A stretch of DNA of 64,000 nucleotides from assembly GCA_002478265.1 (NCBI GenBank), contig DLNC01000035.1:10743-74742 (forward strand), given 5' to 3'. Positions 33,200 to 41,722 of this stretch are shown here, one piece after another. The DNA comes from Syntrophaceae bacterium UBA7520 (lineage in GTDB: Bacteria; Desulfobacterota; Syntrophia; Syntrophales; Smithellaceae). The notes below the pieces were generated by a model. The model did no database searches. It saw nothing but the letters and a program-made list of their open reading frames with translations, and was not told the origin of the DNA. How positions within the stretch are numbered: the first letter of the stretch is position 1; each line of letters opens with the position of its first letter. A program made the translations under genes and the position numbers.

Positions 33200-35407
33200 T
33201 TAATCCTGATCTTTTTTTAGCGCGCAGAGTTTTTTCCGGTACTGCGCCTGCCGGGACTGGAATTCATGATATTGGGCCAGTTTGGCCAGGGCAAACACCG
33301 CCTGCGGCAGAGCGTTATAGGTGGGAACGCCCGCATCGCAAAGAATCCTTTGCAGCAGGACGCGTTTTTTCGTGTAGCGGGGGTGCGGGTTGTAGTGCCG
33401 CAGGACAACAGCAATCGGTTTCCCCCGGGCGTGTTTTCTGGCGGAGTGAGCGATGTAGTTGCCGATGTTTTCAATCTGCGCGCCGTTATCAAAGTTATAA
33501 AGCCATTCGATATGCAGGGAGAAAATAAACATATCGATATATCCGCGTGAGAGAATTTCCAGCGTTTTTCCCAGGGGCTCGAGTTCGGTAAAGAGCACGT
33601 GTGCGTCGATGGGATTGCGGATCATGTTGCCCGCTGGCGGTATGTATTCGCGCAGTTTCTGTGTCACTTCCTCAGGCAGGGAAACGAGATCCAGTCCCGC
33701 CAGAGCGCAGCTGTCCGCCGCCGCCACGCCGATGCCGCCGCCGGTGCCGATGACCGCCACGCGACGACCTTCGGACTTGCCGCAATTTATGAATGCCGCC
33801 GCGACATTGGCCATTTCTTCCAGTGAATTCACCCGCACCGCACCGCTTTGTTTGAAAACGGCGTTCCATATTTTTTCGCCGCCGGCCATGGAGCCGGTAT
33901 GCGAAGAGACCGCGCGCGCGCCGGACTCGGTGAGTCCCGCCTTGAGCAGCAGTATCGGTTTTTTCCGGTTGATTCTGGTGATGAGCTCTAAAAGCTTCCG
34001 GCCGTTTTTGACGCCTTCCAGATACATGGCGATAATTTTTGTTTCCTCATCGTGGGAGAGATATTCCAGAAAATCTGTGCTGTCCATGGTGAGCGCGTTG
34101 CCATAGCTGATTACCTTGCTGAAATAAAGACCAAAATGCGTGCTGGCGTAATTGGTGAAATCCTGCGCGTGCCCGCCGCTTTGCGTGACAAAGGCAACCG
34201 GCCCGCTCTTTTCGGGAGGGGCAACCCAGGTGACGATGCGCGATTTGGGCACGTAAAAACCCATGCAGTTGGGCCCGATGACATTGAGCTTGCCTTCCGC
34301 GGCGATTTTTTCGATTTCAGCCTGCAGCCTGAGACCTTCTTCTTCACCTGTTTCTTTGAAGCCGGAAGAAAAGATGTGAACATTTTTGCTGCCGGAAGCG
34401 ACGCAGTCCCTCAGCGCGTCAGGAACAAAAGGGGCGGGCACGGAAACAACAACCAAATCCACCGGTTTTTTTATGGCTACCAAAGAAGGATAGGCCTTGA
34501 CGCCGTCAATTTCCTGGGCGTTAGGATTGATGGGATAGAGTTTTCCCGGGAAACCAAAATCCTTGATGCAGCCGAACATGCCGCGAAAACCCCGCGCGCG
34601 CGGGCGCATGGCGCCAATAACGGCGATGCTTTTGGCATGTGTCGCCTGATCCAGCGCGGCGTTGAGGTCTTTTATTTCTTGTGACGTTCTTTCGCGGAAG
34701 CGTTTTTTGGCGGCATCTTCATTGTTTTTATCCAGCACCACTAGCGCGTCCACGGCGGTGACACGGCCGTCAGGCGAAACCAGCAGCGGATTTATATCAA
34801 CTTCTTTGACGTCCCAGCGCTCAGCGCCCAGTTTTGACAGGCCAAGCAATGTTTTTATTAACTGTTCTTTTTGCGCGGGTGCTTCGCCGCGGAATCCGCC
34901 CAAGAGTTTGCGCGCCAGAATTTCTTCAAGCATGAATTGCGCCTGGAGTTCGTCAAAAGGCGCGACGCGGAAAACCACATCCTGAAGAGCTTCGGTAAAA
35001 ACGCCGCCCAGGCCGAACATTACCACCGGCCCGAACTGCTCATCCTGAAAAAGCCCCGCGACAAATTCGCGCCGTCCCTGCAACTGCGGCTGCAGTAAAA
35101 ATCCTTCCAGATCCTCACCGGCTGATTTCTGAATTTCAAGGCAGGCGTTTTTGACGTCTTCCGCGGAGGATAAATTAAGCTTGACGAGACCTCGTTCGGT
35201 TTTATGCGTGAGTTTGGAGCCAAGGCCTTTAACAACGATCGGGAAACCAAATTTTCTTGCCGTCGCTGCCGCTTCTTCCGGCGTGCGTGCGATTGCTTCT
35301 TCCACCACCGGCACGCCGTAATTTTTGAGTAATTCTTTTGATTGGGCTTCAGTTAATGCTGTTGCTTGATCATCTACATCTTTAATAATTGTGCCTGCTG
35401 CTTCCAT
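33200..35407 (-). CDS. ADP-forming acyl/acetyl-CoA synthetase
   Basis: A 735-residue ADP-forming acyl-CoA synthetase (NDP-forming acid-CoA ligase superfamily), able to turn acyl-CoA + ADP + Pi into acid + ATP + CoA, or the reverse. The ATP-grasp domain is at the N-terminus (about 15-235: KNYGVPVVEEAIA, GFPIVVKGLGSKLTHKTERG). The CoA-binding domain follows (SIAVIGAMRPRARGFRG, about 265-360) and then the ligase domains with SSHTGSMAGGEKIWNAVFKQ, whose His is the phosphohistidine candidate. The order ATP-grasp first is a swap relative to the common alpha-beta order. In anaerobes this enzyme gives substrate-level ATP from acyl-CoA. Acid specificity is unknown. Confidence 0.92.
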   Translation of the reverse strand: MEAAGTIIKDVDDQATALTEAQSKELLKNYGVPVVEEAIARTPEEAAATARKFGFPIVVKGLGSKLTHKTERGLVKLNLSSAEDVKNACLEIQKSAGEDLEGFLLQPQLQGRREFVAGLFQDEQFGPVVMFGLGGVFTEALQDVVFRVAPFDELQAQFMLEEILARKLLGGFRGEAPAQKEQLIKTLLGLSKLGAERWDVKEVDINPLLVSPDGRVTAVDALVVLDKNNEDAAKKRFRERTSQEIKDLNAALDQATHAKSIAVIGAMRPRARGFRGMFGCIKDFGFPGKLYPINPNAQEIDGVKAYPSLVAIKKPVDLVVVSVPAPFVPDALRDCVASGSKNVHIFSSGFKETGEEEGLRLQAEIEKIAAEGKLNVIGPNCMGFYVPKSRIVTWVAPPEKSGPVAFVTQSGGHAQDFTNYASTHFGLYFSKVISYGNALTMDSTDFLEYLSHDEETKIIAMYLEGVKNGRKLLELITRINRKKPILLLKAGLTESGARAVSSHTGSMAGGEKIWNAVFKQSGAVRVNSLEEMANVAAAFINCGKSEGRRVAVIGTGGGIGVAAADSCALAGLDLVSLPEEVTQKLREYIPPAGNMIRNPIDAHVLFTELEPLGKTLEILSRGYIDMFIFSLHIEWLYNFDNGAQIENIGNYIAHSARKHARGKPIAVVLRHYNPHPRYTKKRVLLQRILCDAGVPTYNALPQAVFALAKLAQYHEFQSRQAQYRKKLCALKKDQD

Positions 35408-35659
35408 CTATTGCTTGTTTTACTCCGTCCCTGCCGCCTGAGTTCCCTAGGTATAAATACTTGAATATACTAGATGTTCAACGGGCGAGCCGTAATTGTT
35501 AATTTTTCTGACTACTGGTATACACAAAATAAGGCAGTGAAATCAAGAAGTATTCTTTTTGTCTTAAAGTCATGGAATGTTTTTTATAATGCCCGGCATG
35601 GACAAATGATGATATATAGAGAAACATCATCGATAAAAGAGAGCGACAAGGTAGGAATT
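35408..35659. other. Intergenic region before yhbY
   Basis: No gene is seen. The frame of yhbY is open upstream to 35474 but the extra residues match nothing and lack a start signal. A TATAAT at 35585-35590 may be the -10 of the yhbY promoter; the corresponding -35 is poor. Confidence 0.4.
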
Positions 35660-35956
35660 ATGAAAGGTTCGGCAAAAAAGTATCTGCGCGCGCAGGCGCA
35701 TCATCTCAAACCGCTGGTGATTATCGGCGCCAAAGGCGTGACCGAAAGCCTTATCGCCTCGGTTGATCTGGCATTAAAAGATCACGAACTCATCAAAGTA
35801 AAATTCGGCGAATTTAAGGAAGCTAAAAAAGAAATTTCACAGGAAATCGCTAACGCCACAAAGAGCGAACTTGTCGGCCTCATCGGCAACATCGCCATCT
35901 TCTACCGCCAGCATCCGGAGCCGGAGAAAAGAAAAATCAGGTTTCCTGAAGGCTAA
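35660..35956 (+). CDS. yhbY: CRM-domain RNA-binding protein YhbY
   Basis: A 98-residue protein of the YhbY/CRM family that binds pre-50S ribosomes and helps ribosome assembly. The family core is evident: LRAQAHHLKPLVIIGAKG, the GxxG-type loop IIGAKGVTES, LIKVKFGEFKEAKKE and a helix-strand end LVGLIGNIAIFYRQHPE. The start is put at the ATG behind TAGGA (35652-35656); upstream in-frame sequence gives no family similarity. Confidence 0.93.
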   Translation: MKGSAKKYLRAQAHHLKPLVIIGAKGVTESLIASVDLALKDHELIKVKFGEFKEAKKEISQEIANATKSELVGLIGNIAIFYRQHPEPEKRKIRFPEG

Positions 35957-36118
35957 AAATCTTTACTTTCATAGCTTGCCGGAAGTATGCTGCTTTATCC
36001 TGATGCTGGAAATTCAGCAGCCGCACTTATTCTGGGATGAAAAGACTTTTTCCGGATACTTAAGCTTCGAGCAACGTGCACCCAAAATAATTGGTGGTCT
36101 GCAAAGGGATTCAAAGCA

Positions 36119-36151
36119 TCAAGCCTACCCTAATGGTGGGGGTAGGCTTGA
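36119..36151. terminator. Twelve-base inverted repeat between yhbY and HU
   Basis: Arms 36119-36130 and 36140-36151 pair perfectly around a 9-base loop. Neither side has a real T run, so it is a probable but non-classical bidirectional terminator for the convergent yhbY and HU genes. Confidence 0.5.
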
Positions 36152-36168
36152 CGTGATAAAAGAGCAAA

Positions 36169-36456
36169 TTATTTTTTACCGAGAATTGCGTCTTTTGCCG
36201 CTTTGGCCACTTTAAATTTTACCACCTTCTTGGCGGGAATATTAATAGTTTCGCCGGTGGCGGGGTTTCTGCCTATTCGAGCTTTTCTCTGAACAAGCAC
36301 GAGCTTGCCGATACCCGGAAGCGTGAATGAATTTTTGGCTTCCTTGCAAGCTATTTCGGCAACTATCTCCAGAACTTCTCCCGCCACTTTTTTTGTGATG
36401 CCTGCCTTGGTCGCCACCTTTTCTATCAACTGTGATTTTGTCATTGCTTTTGCCAT
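36169..36456 (-). CDS. HU-family DNA-binding protein
   Basis: A 95-residue histone-like protein (HU/IHF superfamily) that bends and compacts DNA as a dimer. TKSQLIEKVATKAGITKK opens the helical body, FTLPGIGKLVLVQRKARIGRNPATGE is the diagnostic beta-arm region with the GRNPATG tip, and INIPAKKVVKFKVAKAAKDAI closes it. The start is set at the ATG at 36456 (MAKAMTKSQ); upstream in-frame residues are not conserved. It ends in LGKK. Confidence 0.95.
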   Translation of the reverse strand: MAKAMTKSQLIEKVATKAGITKKVAGEVLEIVAEIACKEAKNSFTLPGIGKLVLVQRKARIGRNPATGETINIPAKKVVKFKVAKAAKDAILGKK

Positions 36457-36572
36457 ATTGTTTTCTCTCTTAAAAGATTTATTTGCTATCTTAGTTGCAT
36501 TAAGCGTCACTTACATCAGATAATTTAATTGATTGCAATAAGAAATTAAGGCTGATTTTCAATTTAGCTTTT

Positions 36573-38258
36573 TTACCTGCGCGTCAGCTGTCGGTATTTA
36601 ATCCTATGTGGCTGGCTGGCAGCAGCGCCGAATCGCCTTTTGTAGTCTTCTTCATATTCGGAATAGTTGCCGTCGAAGAAAAGCACCTTGCTGTCGCCTT
36701 CAAAGGCCAGAATGTGCGTGCAGATTCTGTCCAGAAACCAGCGGTCGTGGCTGATGACGACGACGCAGCCGGCAAAGCTCTCCAGCGCGTCTTCCAGCGC
36801 GCGCAGCGTGTTGACGTCGAGATCATTGGTCGGTTCGTCCAGCAGCAGCACATTGCCGCCTTCCTTGAGCATGCGCGCTAGATGCACGCGGTTTCGTTCG
36901 CCGCCGGAAAGAACCCCCACTTTCTTTTGCTGATCCGTGCCGGAAAAATTAAAGCGCGCGACATAAGCGCGCGAATTTATTTGCCGGTTGCCGATGGGCA
37001 CGATATCCAGGCCGTCGGAAATCACTTCCCAGATGGTTTTGTCGGCGGGTAGTGCGTCGCGGCTCTGGTCAACATAAGCGAGTTTTACCGTGTCGCCGAT
37101 GCGGATTTCCCCCGCGTCCGGTTTTTCCTGCCCAATAATCATCCGGAATAAAGTGGTTTTGCCCGCACCGTTGGGGCCGATGACTCCCACGATCCCGCCG
37201 GGTGGCAGTTTAAACGTCATACCTTCCACCAGAAGTTTTTCGCCGTATGATTTGGAGACATCTTTGGCTTCGATTACCAGGTCGCCCAGGCGCGGTCCCG
37301 GCGCGATAAAGATTTCGCGCGTGGCGGATTCGCGCTCCAAATTCTCTCCCAAAAGCTGCTCGTAAGCGCTGATGCGCGCCTTGGATTTGGCATGCCTGCC
37401 CTTGGGCGACATGCGGATCCATTCCAGTTCCCTCTCCAGTGTTTTTATTCTTTCCGTTTCGGCTTTTTCTTCGTTTTTCAGGCGGTTTTGTTTTTGCTCC
37501 AGCCAGGAGGAATAATTTCCCTGCCAGGGAATGCCCTGGCCGCGGTCGAGCTCCAGAATCCAGCCCGCGACATTGTCCAGAAAATAGCGGTCGTGCGTGA
37601 CGGCGATGATTGTTCCTTCATATTTCTGCAGGTGATGCTCCAGCCAGGCTACGGATTCGGCATCCAGATGGTTGGTCGGCTCATCCAGCAGCAGAATGCT
37701 GGGTTTCTGCAGCAAAAGGCGGCACAAGGCGACACGGCGTTTCTCGCCGCCGGAGAGAACATTCACGGGCGTGTCGCCCGGCGGGCAGCGCAGGGCGTCC
37801 ATGGCCATATCCAGGCGCGCGTCGATATCCCAGGCATCCAGCGCGTCGAGTTTTTCCTGCACGGCGGCCTGCCGGTCGCAGAGCCTGGTCATTTCCTCAT
37901 CGGACATCGGCTCGGAAAATTTTTCGTTGATGGCGTTATATTCGTTGACGAGGTCGACGATGGACTGTACGCCTTCCTCGACGATTTGTTTTACCGTTTT
38001 GGTCTCGTCAAGCTTCGGTTCCTGCTCTAGATAGCCTACGGTGTATCCGGGCGAGAGAATGGTCTTGCCCAGAAAATCCGTGTCCACGCCGGCCAAAATT
38101 TTTAAAAGAGAACTTTTACCGGAGCCGTTGAGGCCGATGACGCCGATCTTCGCGCCGTAAAAATACGAAAGGTAGATGTCCTTGAGCACCGGTTTTTTGT
38201 CGTAAACTTTGCTCACTCCAATCATGGAGTAAATTACTTTGTTGCCTTCATTGGCCAT
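36573..38258 (-). CDS. ettA: EttA-type ABC-F translation factor
   Basis: A 561-residue ABC-F protein with two ATPase cassettes and no membrane domain. EttA binds the ribosomal E site and gates the first peptide bonds according to ATP/ADP ratio. Walker A motifs are GLNGSGKS (42-49) and GPNGAGKT in the second half; signatures are LSGGEKRRVALC and LSGGERNRVHLA; the Walker B are LLLDEPTNHLDAES and LLLDEPTNDLDVNT. The linker and arm (WIRMSPKGRHAKSKARI) match EttA. Length (about 555) also fits. A 23-base gap separates it from the MBL hydrolase upstream on the same strand. Confidence 0.95.
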   Translation of the reverse strand: MANEGNKVIYSMIGVSKVYDKKPVLKDIYLSYFYGAKIGVIGLNGSGKSSLLKILAGVDTDFLGKTILSPGYTVGYLEQEPKLDETKTVKQIVEEGVQSIVDLVNEYNAINEKFSEPMSDEEMTRLCDRQAAVQEKLDALDAWDIDARLDMAMDALRCPPGDTPVNVLSGGEKRRVALCRLLLQKPSILLLDEPTNHLDAESVAWLEHHLQKYEGTIIAVTHDRYFLDNVAGWILELDRGQGIPWQGNYSSWLEQKQNRLKNEEKAETERIKTLERELEWIRMSPKGRHAKSKARISAYEQLLGENLERESATREIFIAPGPRLGDLVIEAKDVSKSYGEKLLVEGMTFKLPPGGIVGVIGPNGAGKTTLFRMIIGQEKPDAGEIRIGDTVKLAYVDQSRDALPADKTIWEVISDGLDIVPIGNRQINSRAYVARFNFSGTDQQKKVGVLSGGERNRVHLARMLKEGGNVLLLDEPTNDLDVNTLRALEDALESFAGCVVVISHDRWFLDRICTHILAFEGDSKVLFFDGNYSEYEEDYKRRFGAAASQPHRIKYRQLTRR

Positions 38259-38281
38259 AAAATCTTTTTCTCCGAAAAATA

Positions 38282-38947
38282 TTAAATGTAGGGGAAAATA
38301 TTCTGAATGATAATGTTAAAGTTATCCTGAATGTCTTCCTTGCCCGTGACCATGCCCATGTGTCCCGGGAAGAGATATTCCAGATCAAGCTGGGAAAGAG
38401 TTATAATACTTTTTTTCAAGAGATTGCCGTTGCCACCGGGAAAGTCCGTACGCCCGACATTTTGTTGAAAAACAACATCGCCGCAAAAAAGCGCTTTTTG
38501 CCGCGGCCAGTAAAGGCCGATCGAGCCGGGGGAATGGCCGGGCGCCAGAATGATTTTGAAAATTTCCTCGCCCAGGGTGATATTGCCTTCTTCCAGGGGA
38601 AGGTTTATGTTCATCTGCGGCACGGTGATCCCGAAAAGACCGTAAAGTTCGGAGCCCACACCCCTGAGAAACTCCAGCTCTTTGGCATGCAAGGCGATTT
38701 TGACCGTTTCCGGATCAAAAAGCTCCGAACCCTGAAAGTGATCGGGGTGCGAATGGGTGTTAATGACATAGCGGATACTTTCTTTTTTGACACCGTCGGC
38801 AGCCATCTGTTTAAGCAGGTCGGGCAGGTAGCGGGTCAGTCCCGGGTCGATAAGCGCGTGGATTTCGCCGCCGATGTAAAAGCTGTTGCAGTTGTTGTCG
38901 AAATAGTTTGTCCATTCGTAAACATAAATATCGTCGGTCAGTTTCAT
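38282..38947 (-). CDS. Metallo-beta-lactamase-fold hydrolase
   Basis: A 221-residue MBL-fold enzyme with the metal motif NTHSHPDHFQG (HxHxDH, about 64-74) and further ligands in LAPGHSPGSIGLYW, FCGDVVF and LFPGHMG. The glyoxalase II-like arrangement suggests thioester or related hydrolysis, but substrate is unknown. Its ATG overlaps the stop of the pspC-like gene by four bases (ATGA), so it is translationally coupled to that gene. Confidence 0.9.
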   Translation of the reverse strand: MKLTDDIYVYEWTNYFDNNCNSFYIGGEIHALIDPGLTRYLPDLLKQMAADGVKKESIRYVINTHSHPDHFQGSELFDPETVKIALHAKELEFLRGVGSELYGLFGITVPQMNINLPLEEGNITLGEEIFKIILAPGHSPGSIGLYWPRQKALFCGDVVFQQNVGRTDFPGGNGNLLKKSIITLSQLDLEYLFPGHMGMVTGKEDIQDNFNIIIQNIFPYI

Positions 38948-39162
38948 TGTTCATCCTTTGGTTGAGATTTTGGCGGAACAAAAATCCACAAAAGTAGATA
39001 TATCAGCAGTCCCGTGCCGTAAAAAAGAAAGAGCAGGGCGAAAATGAGCCGCCAGGTCCAGGAGGGAACCGGTGTGTGCTCACCCAGCCCGCCGCACACG
39101 CCGCCCAGCCAAAAATCCGTGCCCGATCTGGTAAATGTTTGCAGCCAGTTTTTTTCCGTCAT
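38944..39162 (-). CDS. PspC-domain small membrane protein
   Basis: A 72-residue protein with the PspC signature (TRSGTDFWLGGVCGGLGEHTPV) followed by one long hydrophobic segment (LIFALLFLFYGTGLLIYLLLWIFV). In E. coli PspC senses inner-membrane stress with PspB; small stand-alone PspC domains are common and of unclear role. It overlaps tlpA-like upstream and the MBL gene downstream, four bases each. Confidence 0.88.
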   Translation of the reverse strand: MTEKNWLQTFTRSGTDFWLGGVCGGLGEHTPVPSWTWRLIFALLFLFYGTGLLIYLLLWIFVPPKSQPKDEQ

Positions 39163-39686
39163 TTTTTCACACCTTGATTGTTTGGCGGGAAAATTTTTGT
39201 CAAGGAAAGATCCGCGCTGCGATGGCTGATATTGATGATGATGCCTTTTTTGTCAATCAGAATGAATGTCGGCACGCCGACAATGTTGTAAAGATCGGCG
39301 ACATCTTCGCTTTCGTCAAGCAGTGTCCGGTAGGGAAGTTTATTGGTCTGAACAAAACGCGCGACGCGCTTTGCCGACTCGCCGATGTTAATGTAGGCTA
39401 TTTCCAGCCCCTGCGGGGTGTAGGTTGCGTAAATATCTTTCATGGACGGTATTTCCGTGCGGCAGGCGGGGCACCAGGTTGCGCCGAAAAAAAGCAAAAC
39501 GGGCTTGCCTGCGGATTTGCTCAAACGGTAAGTTTTTCCCTCGAGATCTTTGAGGGAAAAATCCGGCGCCTTCAACAGTTCCTCCTTAAACGGAGCGTTG
39601 GGGATAAACTGGCCAAAGGAAAAAGCCGCCGTTCCGAAGAGCATGATGAAAGTGATTATGAAATACACGATAATTTTTTTTGTCAT
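39159..39686 (-). CDS. TlpA/ResA-type thiol-disulfide protein
   Basis: A 175-residue thioredoxin-like protein tethered by an N-terminal hydrophobic signal or anchor (IIVYFIITFIMLFGTAAFSFG). The catalytic pair is in FFGATWCPACRTEIPS (WCPAC near residues 71-75), and the fold continues through VGVPTFILIDKKG with the conserved cis-Pro. Acts in the periplasm as a reductase, for example in cytochrome c maturation, fed by a CcdA-type protein; ccdA is the next gene upstream on the same strand, 20 bases away. Confidence 0.92.
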   Translation of the reverse strand: MTKKIIVYFIITFIMLFGTAAFSFGQFIPNAPFKEELLKAPDFSLKDLEGKTYRLSKSAGKPVLLFFGATWCPACRTEIPSMKDIYATYTPQGLEIAYINIGESAKRVARFVQTNKLPYRTLLDESEDVADLYNIVGVPTFILIDKKGIIINISHRSADLSLTKIFPPNNQGVKK

Positions 39687-39706
39687 TTATATCCTCTTTT
39701 TAAATT

Positions 39707-40420
39707 TTAATAAGCCAAAGTTCCCGCGATAAACAGAAAGTATTCACCCGCGCCGATCAGAATGAAGCCGAAGATGTAATTAATCCTTTTCATCCATTCC
39801 CCCGATTTGGGCAGGGAGGCGATAAGCCCGGTGAACGTTCCGACGATAATCAGCAGCGTGCCCAGGCCTAAAGAAAAAACAAAAAGCAGCGCCACGCCTG
39901 TGAGCACATTGTTCTGCAGCGCGACATATCCCAAAATGACGCCGAGAATAGGCGCCGTGCAAGGGCCGATAACGAAACCGGAAGCGGCGCCGAGCAGGAA
40001 GCTGCCGATAAAGCCCTTCCTGATATTGCCTGTAGCATTCATGAGTTTTTGCGGCACCGGCAGGGAAATGTTAAAGACGCCGAGCATGGCCAGTCCCATG
40101 ATGATAAAAAGGTTGGCCATCAGAAAATAAGTCAGTGGCGTGGTCTGCATCTGACCGAAAAGCTTGCCGGTTAGCGCCGCCGCCGCGCCTAGGGCGGCGT
40201 AGGTTACAGCCAGCCCCAAAACATAAAAGAGAGAAAGAACAAAACCGCGCAACTTTGATGACGCGGAGCGCGCTCCGATGTATCCCACGGTAACCGGAAT
40301 CAGCGGATAAGTGCACGGCGTAAAGCTGACAACCACCCCGCCGATATAGGCGGCAAGAAACGCCAAGAACAGCGATCCCTGCAGGTACGCGTTAAAATTA
40401 CTTAGCAAGTTTTCTATCAT
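39707..40420 (-). CDS. CcdA-type transmembrane electron carrier
   Basis: A 237-residue polytopic protein of the CcdA/DsbD family that carries electrons from cytoplasmic thioredoxin across the membrane to periplasmic thiol proteins. The two redox cysteines lie in VVSFTPCTYPLIPVTVGYIG (about residue 37) and GFVIGPCTAPILGVILGYVA (about residue 156). Six hydrophobic segments fit the family. It leads a tight run ccdA, tlpA-like, pspC-like, MBL; the tlpA-like protein is its likely partner. Confidence 0.93.
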   Translation of the reverse strand: MIENLLSNFNAYLQGSLFLAFLAAYIGGVVVSFTPCTYPLIPVTVGYIGARSASSKLRGFVLSLFYVLGLAVTYAALGAAAALTGKLFGQMQTTPLTYFLMANLFIIMGLAMLGVFNISLPVPQKLMNATGNIRKGFIGSFLLGAASGFVIGPCTAPILGVILGYVALQNNVLTGVALLFVFSLGLGTLLIIVGTFTGLIASLPKSGEWMKRINYIFGFILIGAGEYFLFIAGTLAY

Positions 40421-40547
40421 TTTGTTCTTTAGCTGCTGTCGCGAAGTTGACAGAGGATAAGAAAAATGTCGGTTGTCGTCAAGTTAAATCCTTATGTCTG
40501 CGGCGATAACGGATAGTTTTGCAATTAATTTATTGAAGATATAGGAA

Positions 40548-40635
40548 TGGTGCCGAAGCCGGGATTTGAACCCGGACAGGCGTACGCCCACTAGACCCTG
40601 AACCTAGCGCGTCTACCAAATTCCGCCACTTCGGC
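40548..40635 (-). tRNA. tRNA-Leu (anticodon CAG)
   Basis: An 88-base class II tRNA with CCA encoded. Acceptor arms GCCGAAG/CTTCGGC, A discriminator, D-loop with GGTAGACGC, long variable arm and GTTCAAATC T-loop. The anticodon loop TTCAGGG reads CAG, for CUG codons. The strong promoter at 40649-40676 lies just upstream. Confidence 0.95.
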
Positions 40636-40648
40636 ACGCGAAAAGTGC

Positions 40649-40676
40649 ACTATACCCAACAAGCCGTTCTTGTCAA
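40649..40676 (-). promoter_or_regulatory. Promoter of tRNA-Leu
   Basis: On the minus strand perfect TTGACA (40671-40676) and TATAGT (40649-40654) with a 16-base spacer, 13 bases before the mature tRNA 5' end. Confidence 0.8.
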
Positions 40677-40688
40677 GATAAAATGAGC

Positions 40689-40716
40689 TTGAAAATAATA
40701 TACAAAATGCTATGTT
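40689..40716 (+). promoter_or_regulatory. Candidate ribF promoter
   Basis: TTGAAA at 40689-40694 and TATGTT at 40711-40716, spacer 16, 34 bases ahead of the ATG. Confidence 0.4.
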
Positions 40717-40750
40717 ACCGCGCTGATTATTAACGAAACGGCTCTGAAGC

Positions 40751-41677
40751 ATGATTGTATTTGACAGTATAAAAAGCGTAACCGGCGATTTTTGCGGGGC
40801 GTTTGTCACCATCGGCAATTTTGACGGGGTGCATCTGAGCCACCAGTATATCTGTCGCAAGCTGGCCGGCGAGGCGAGTCAGGCAGGGGCAAAATCACTG
40901 GTAATCACTTTTGACCCGCATCCGAAGATGATTTTGCATCCGGATATCCGTCCTTTTTATATGATTACGACGCTTCAAGAAAGACTGAATCTTTTGGCTC
41001 AGTGCCTGATTGACGCGGCAGCGGTCATTCCTTTTACGCTGGATTATTCGCGCACTACGGCCGAACAGTTTGTCCGGCATGATCTGGTGGAAAAACTGGC
41101 CATTAAAAAAATCATTGTCGGGCACGATTATAAGTTCGGTCAAGGCAAAAGCGGCACCAGTGATTATCTGATGGCCGCGGGGCGCGAAATGGGTTTTGAG
41201 GTGGAGGTAATTGATGCTGTAAAAGTAGACGGGGAAATTGTCAGCAGCACCCTGATCCGTAATATGCTTCTTCAGGGAGAGGTAAAAAAAGCGGCTGCCC
41301 TGCTGGGAAGATGGTATAATATCGAAGGCACGGTGGAAAAAGGGCACGGACGAGGCGCGGGACTGGGTTACCCCACAGCTAATTTAAAAGCGCAGAAAGA
41401 GCTGCTGCCCGCCGCGGGAATTTACGCGGCATACGCCATTTGGCGCGACAAGCGTTATCAGGCCGCGGTGAGCATCGGCGCCAAACCGACGTTTGAAGAC
41501 TATGTTCCCACTTTTGAGGCGTTTTTGATGGATTTTACAGGCGAACTGCGCGGAGAAAAAATAAATATTCTTTTTGTGGAGAAATTGCGGGATATTGTCA
41601 AGTTTGACAGTCCCGAAAAGTTGAAGAAGCAAATCGCCGCGGATGTGGAACAAACAAAGAAAATATTACAGGCATAA
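40751..41677 (+). CDS. ribF: Bifunctional riboflavin kinase/FAD synthetase
   Basis: A 308-residue two-domain enzyme making FMN and then FAD. The N-terminal FAD-synthetase half has VTIGNFDGVHLSHQYIC (about 18-34, nucleotidyl-transfer motif), and IIVGHDYKFGQGKSG and VSSTLIRNMLLQGEVKKAA. The C-terminal riboflavin kinase half has VEKGHGRGAGLGYPTANLK (about 196-214) and a closing region with SIGAKPTF and EAFLMDFTGELRGEK. Both domains are full length. asd follows after 45 bases. Confidence 0.96.
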   Translation: MIVFDSIKSVTGDFCGAFVTIGNFDGVHLSHQYICRKLAGEASQAGAKSLVITFDPHPKMILHPDIRPFYMITTLQERLNLLAQCLIDAAAVIPFTLDYSRTTAEQFVRHDLVEKLAIKKIIVGHDYKFGQGKSGTSDYLMAAGREMGFEVEVIDAVKVDGEIVSSTLIRNMLLQGEVKKAAALLGRWYNIEGTVEKGHGRGAGLGYPTANLKAQKELLPAAGIYAAYAIWRDKRYQAAVSIGAKPTFEDYVPTFEAFLMDFTGELRGEKINILFVEKLRDIVKFDSPEKLKKQIAADVEQTKKILQA

Positions 41678-41722
41678 ATAAAGTTAACGTGCTGAGCGCA
41701 CGGATAGGGAGGTTATAATAAA

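Noticed and set aside
35474..35659. Upstream extension of yhbY giving a 160-residue protein
   Set aside because: The added residues match nothing in the family, and a Shine-Dalgarno lies before the ATG at 35660.
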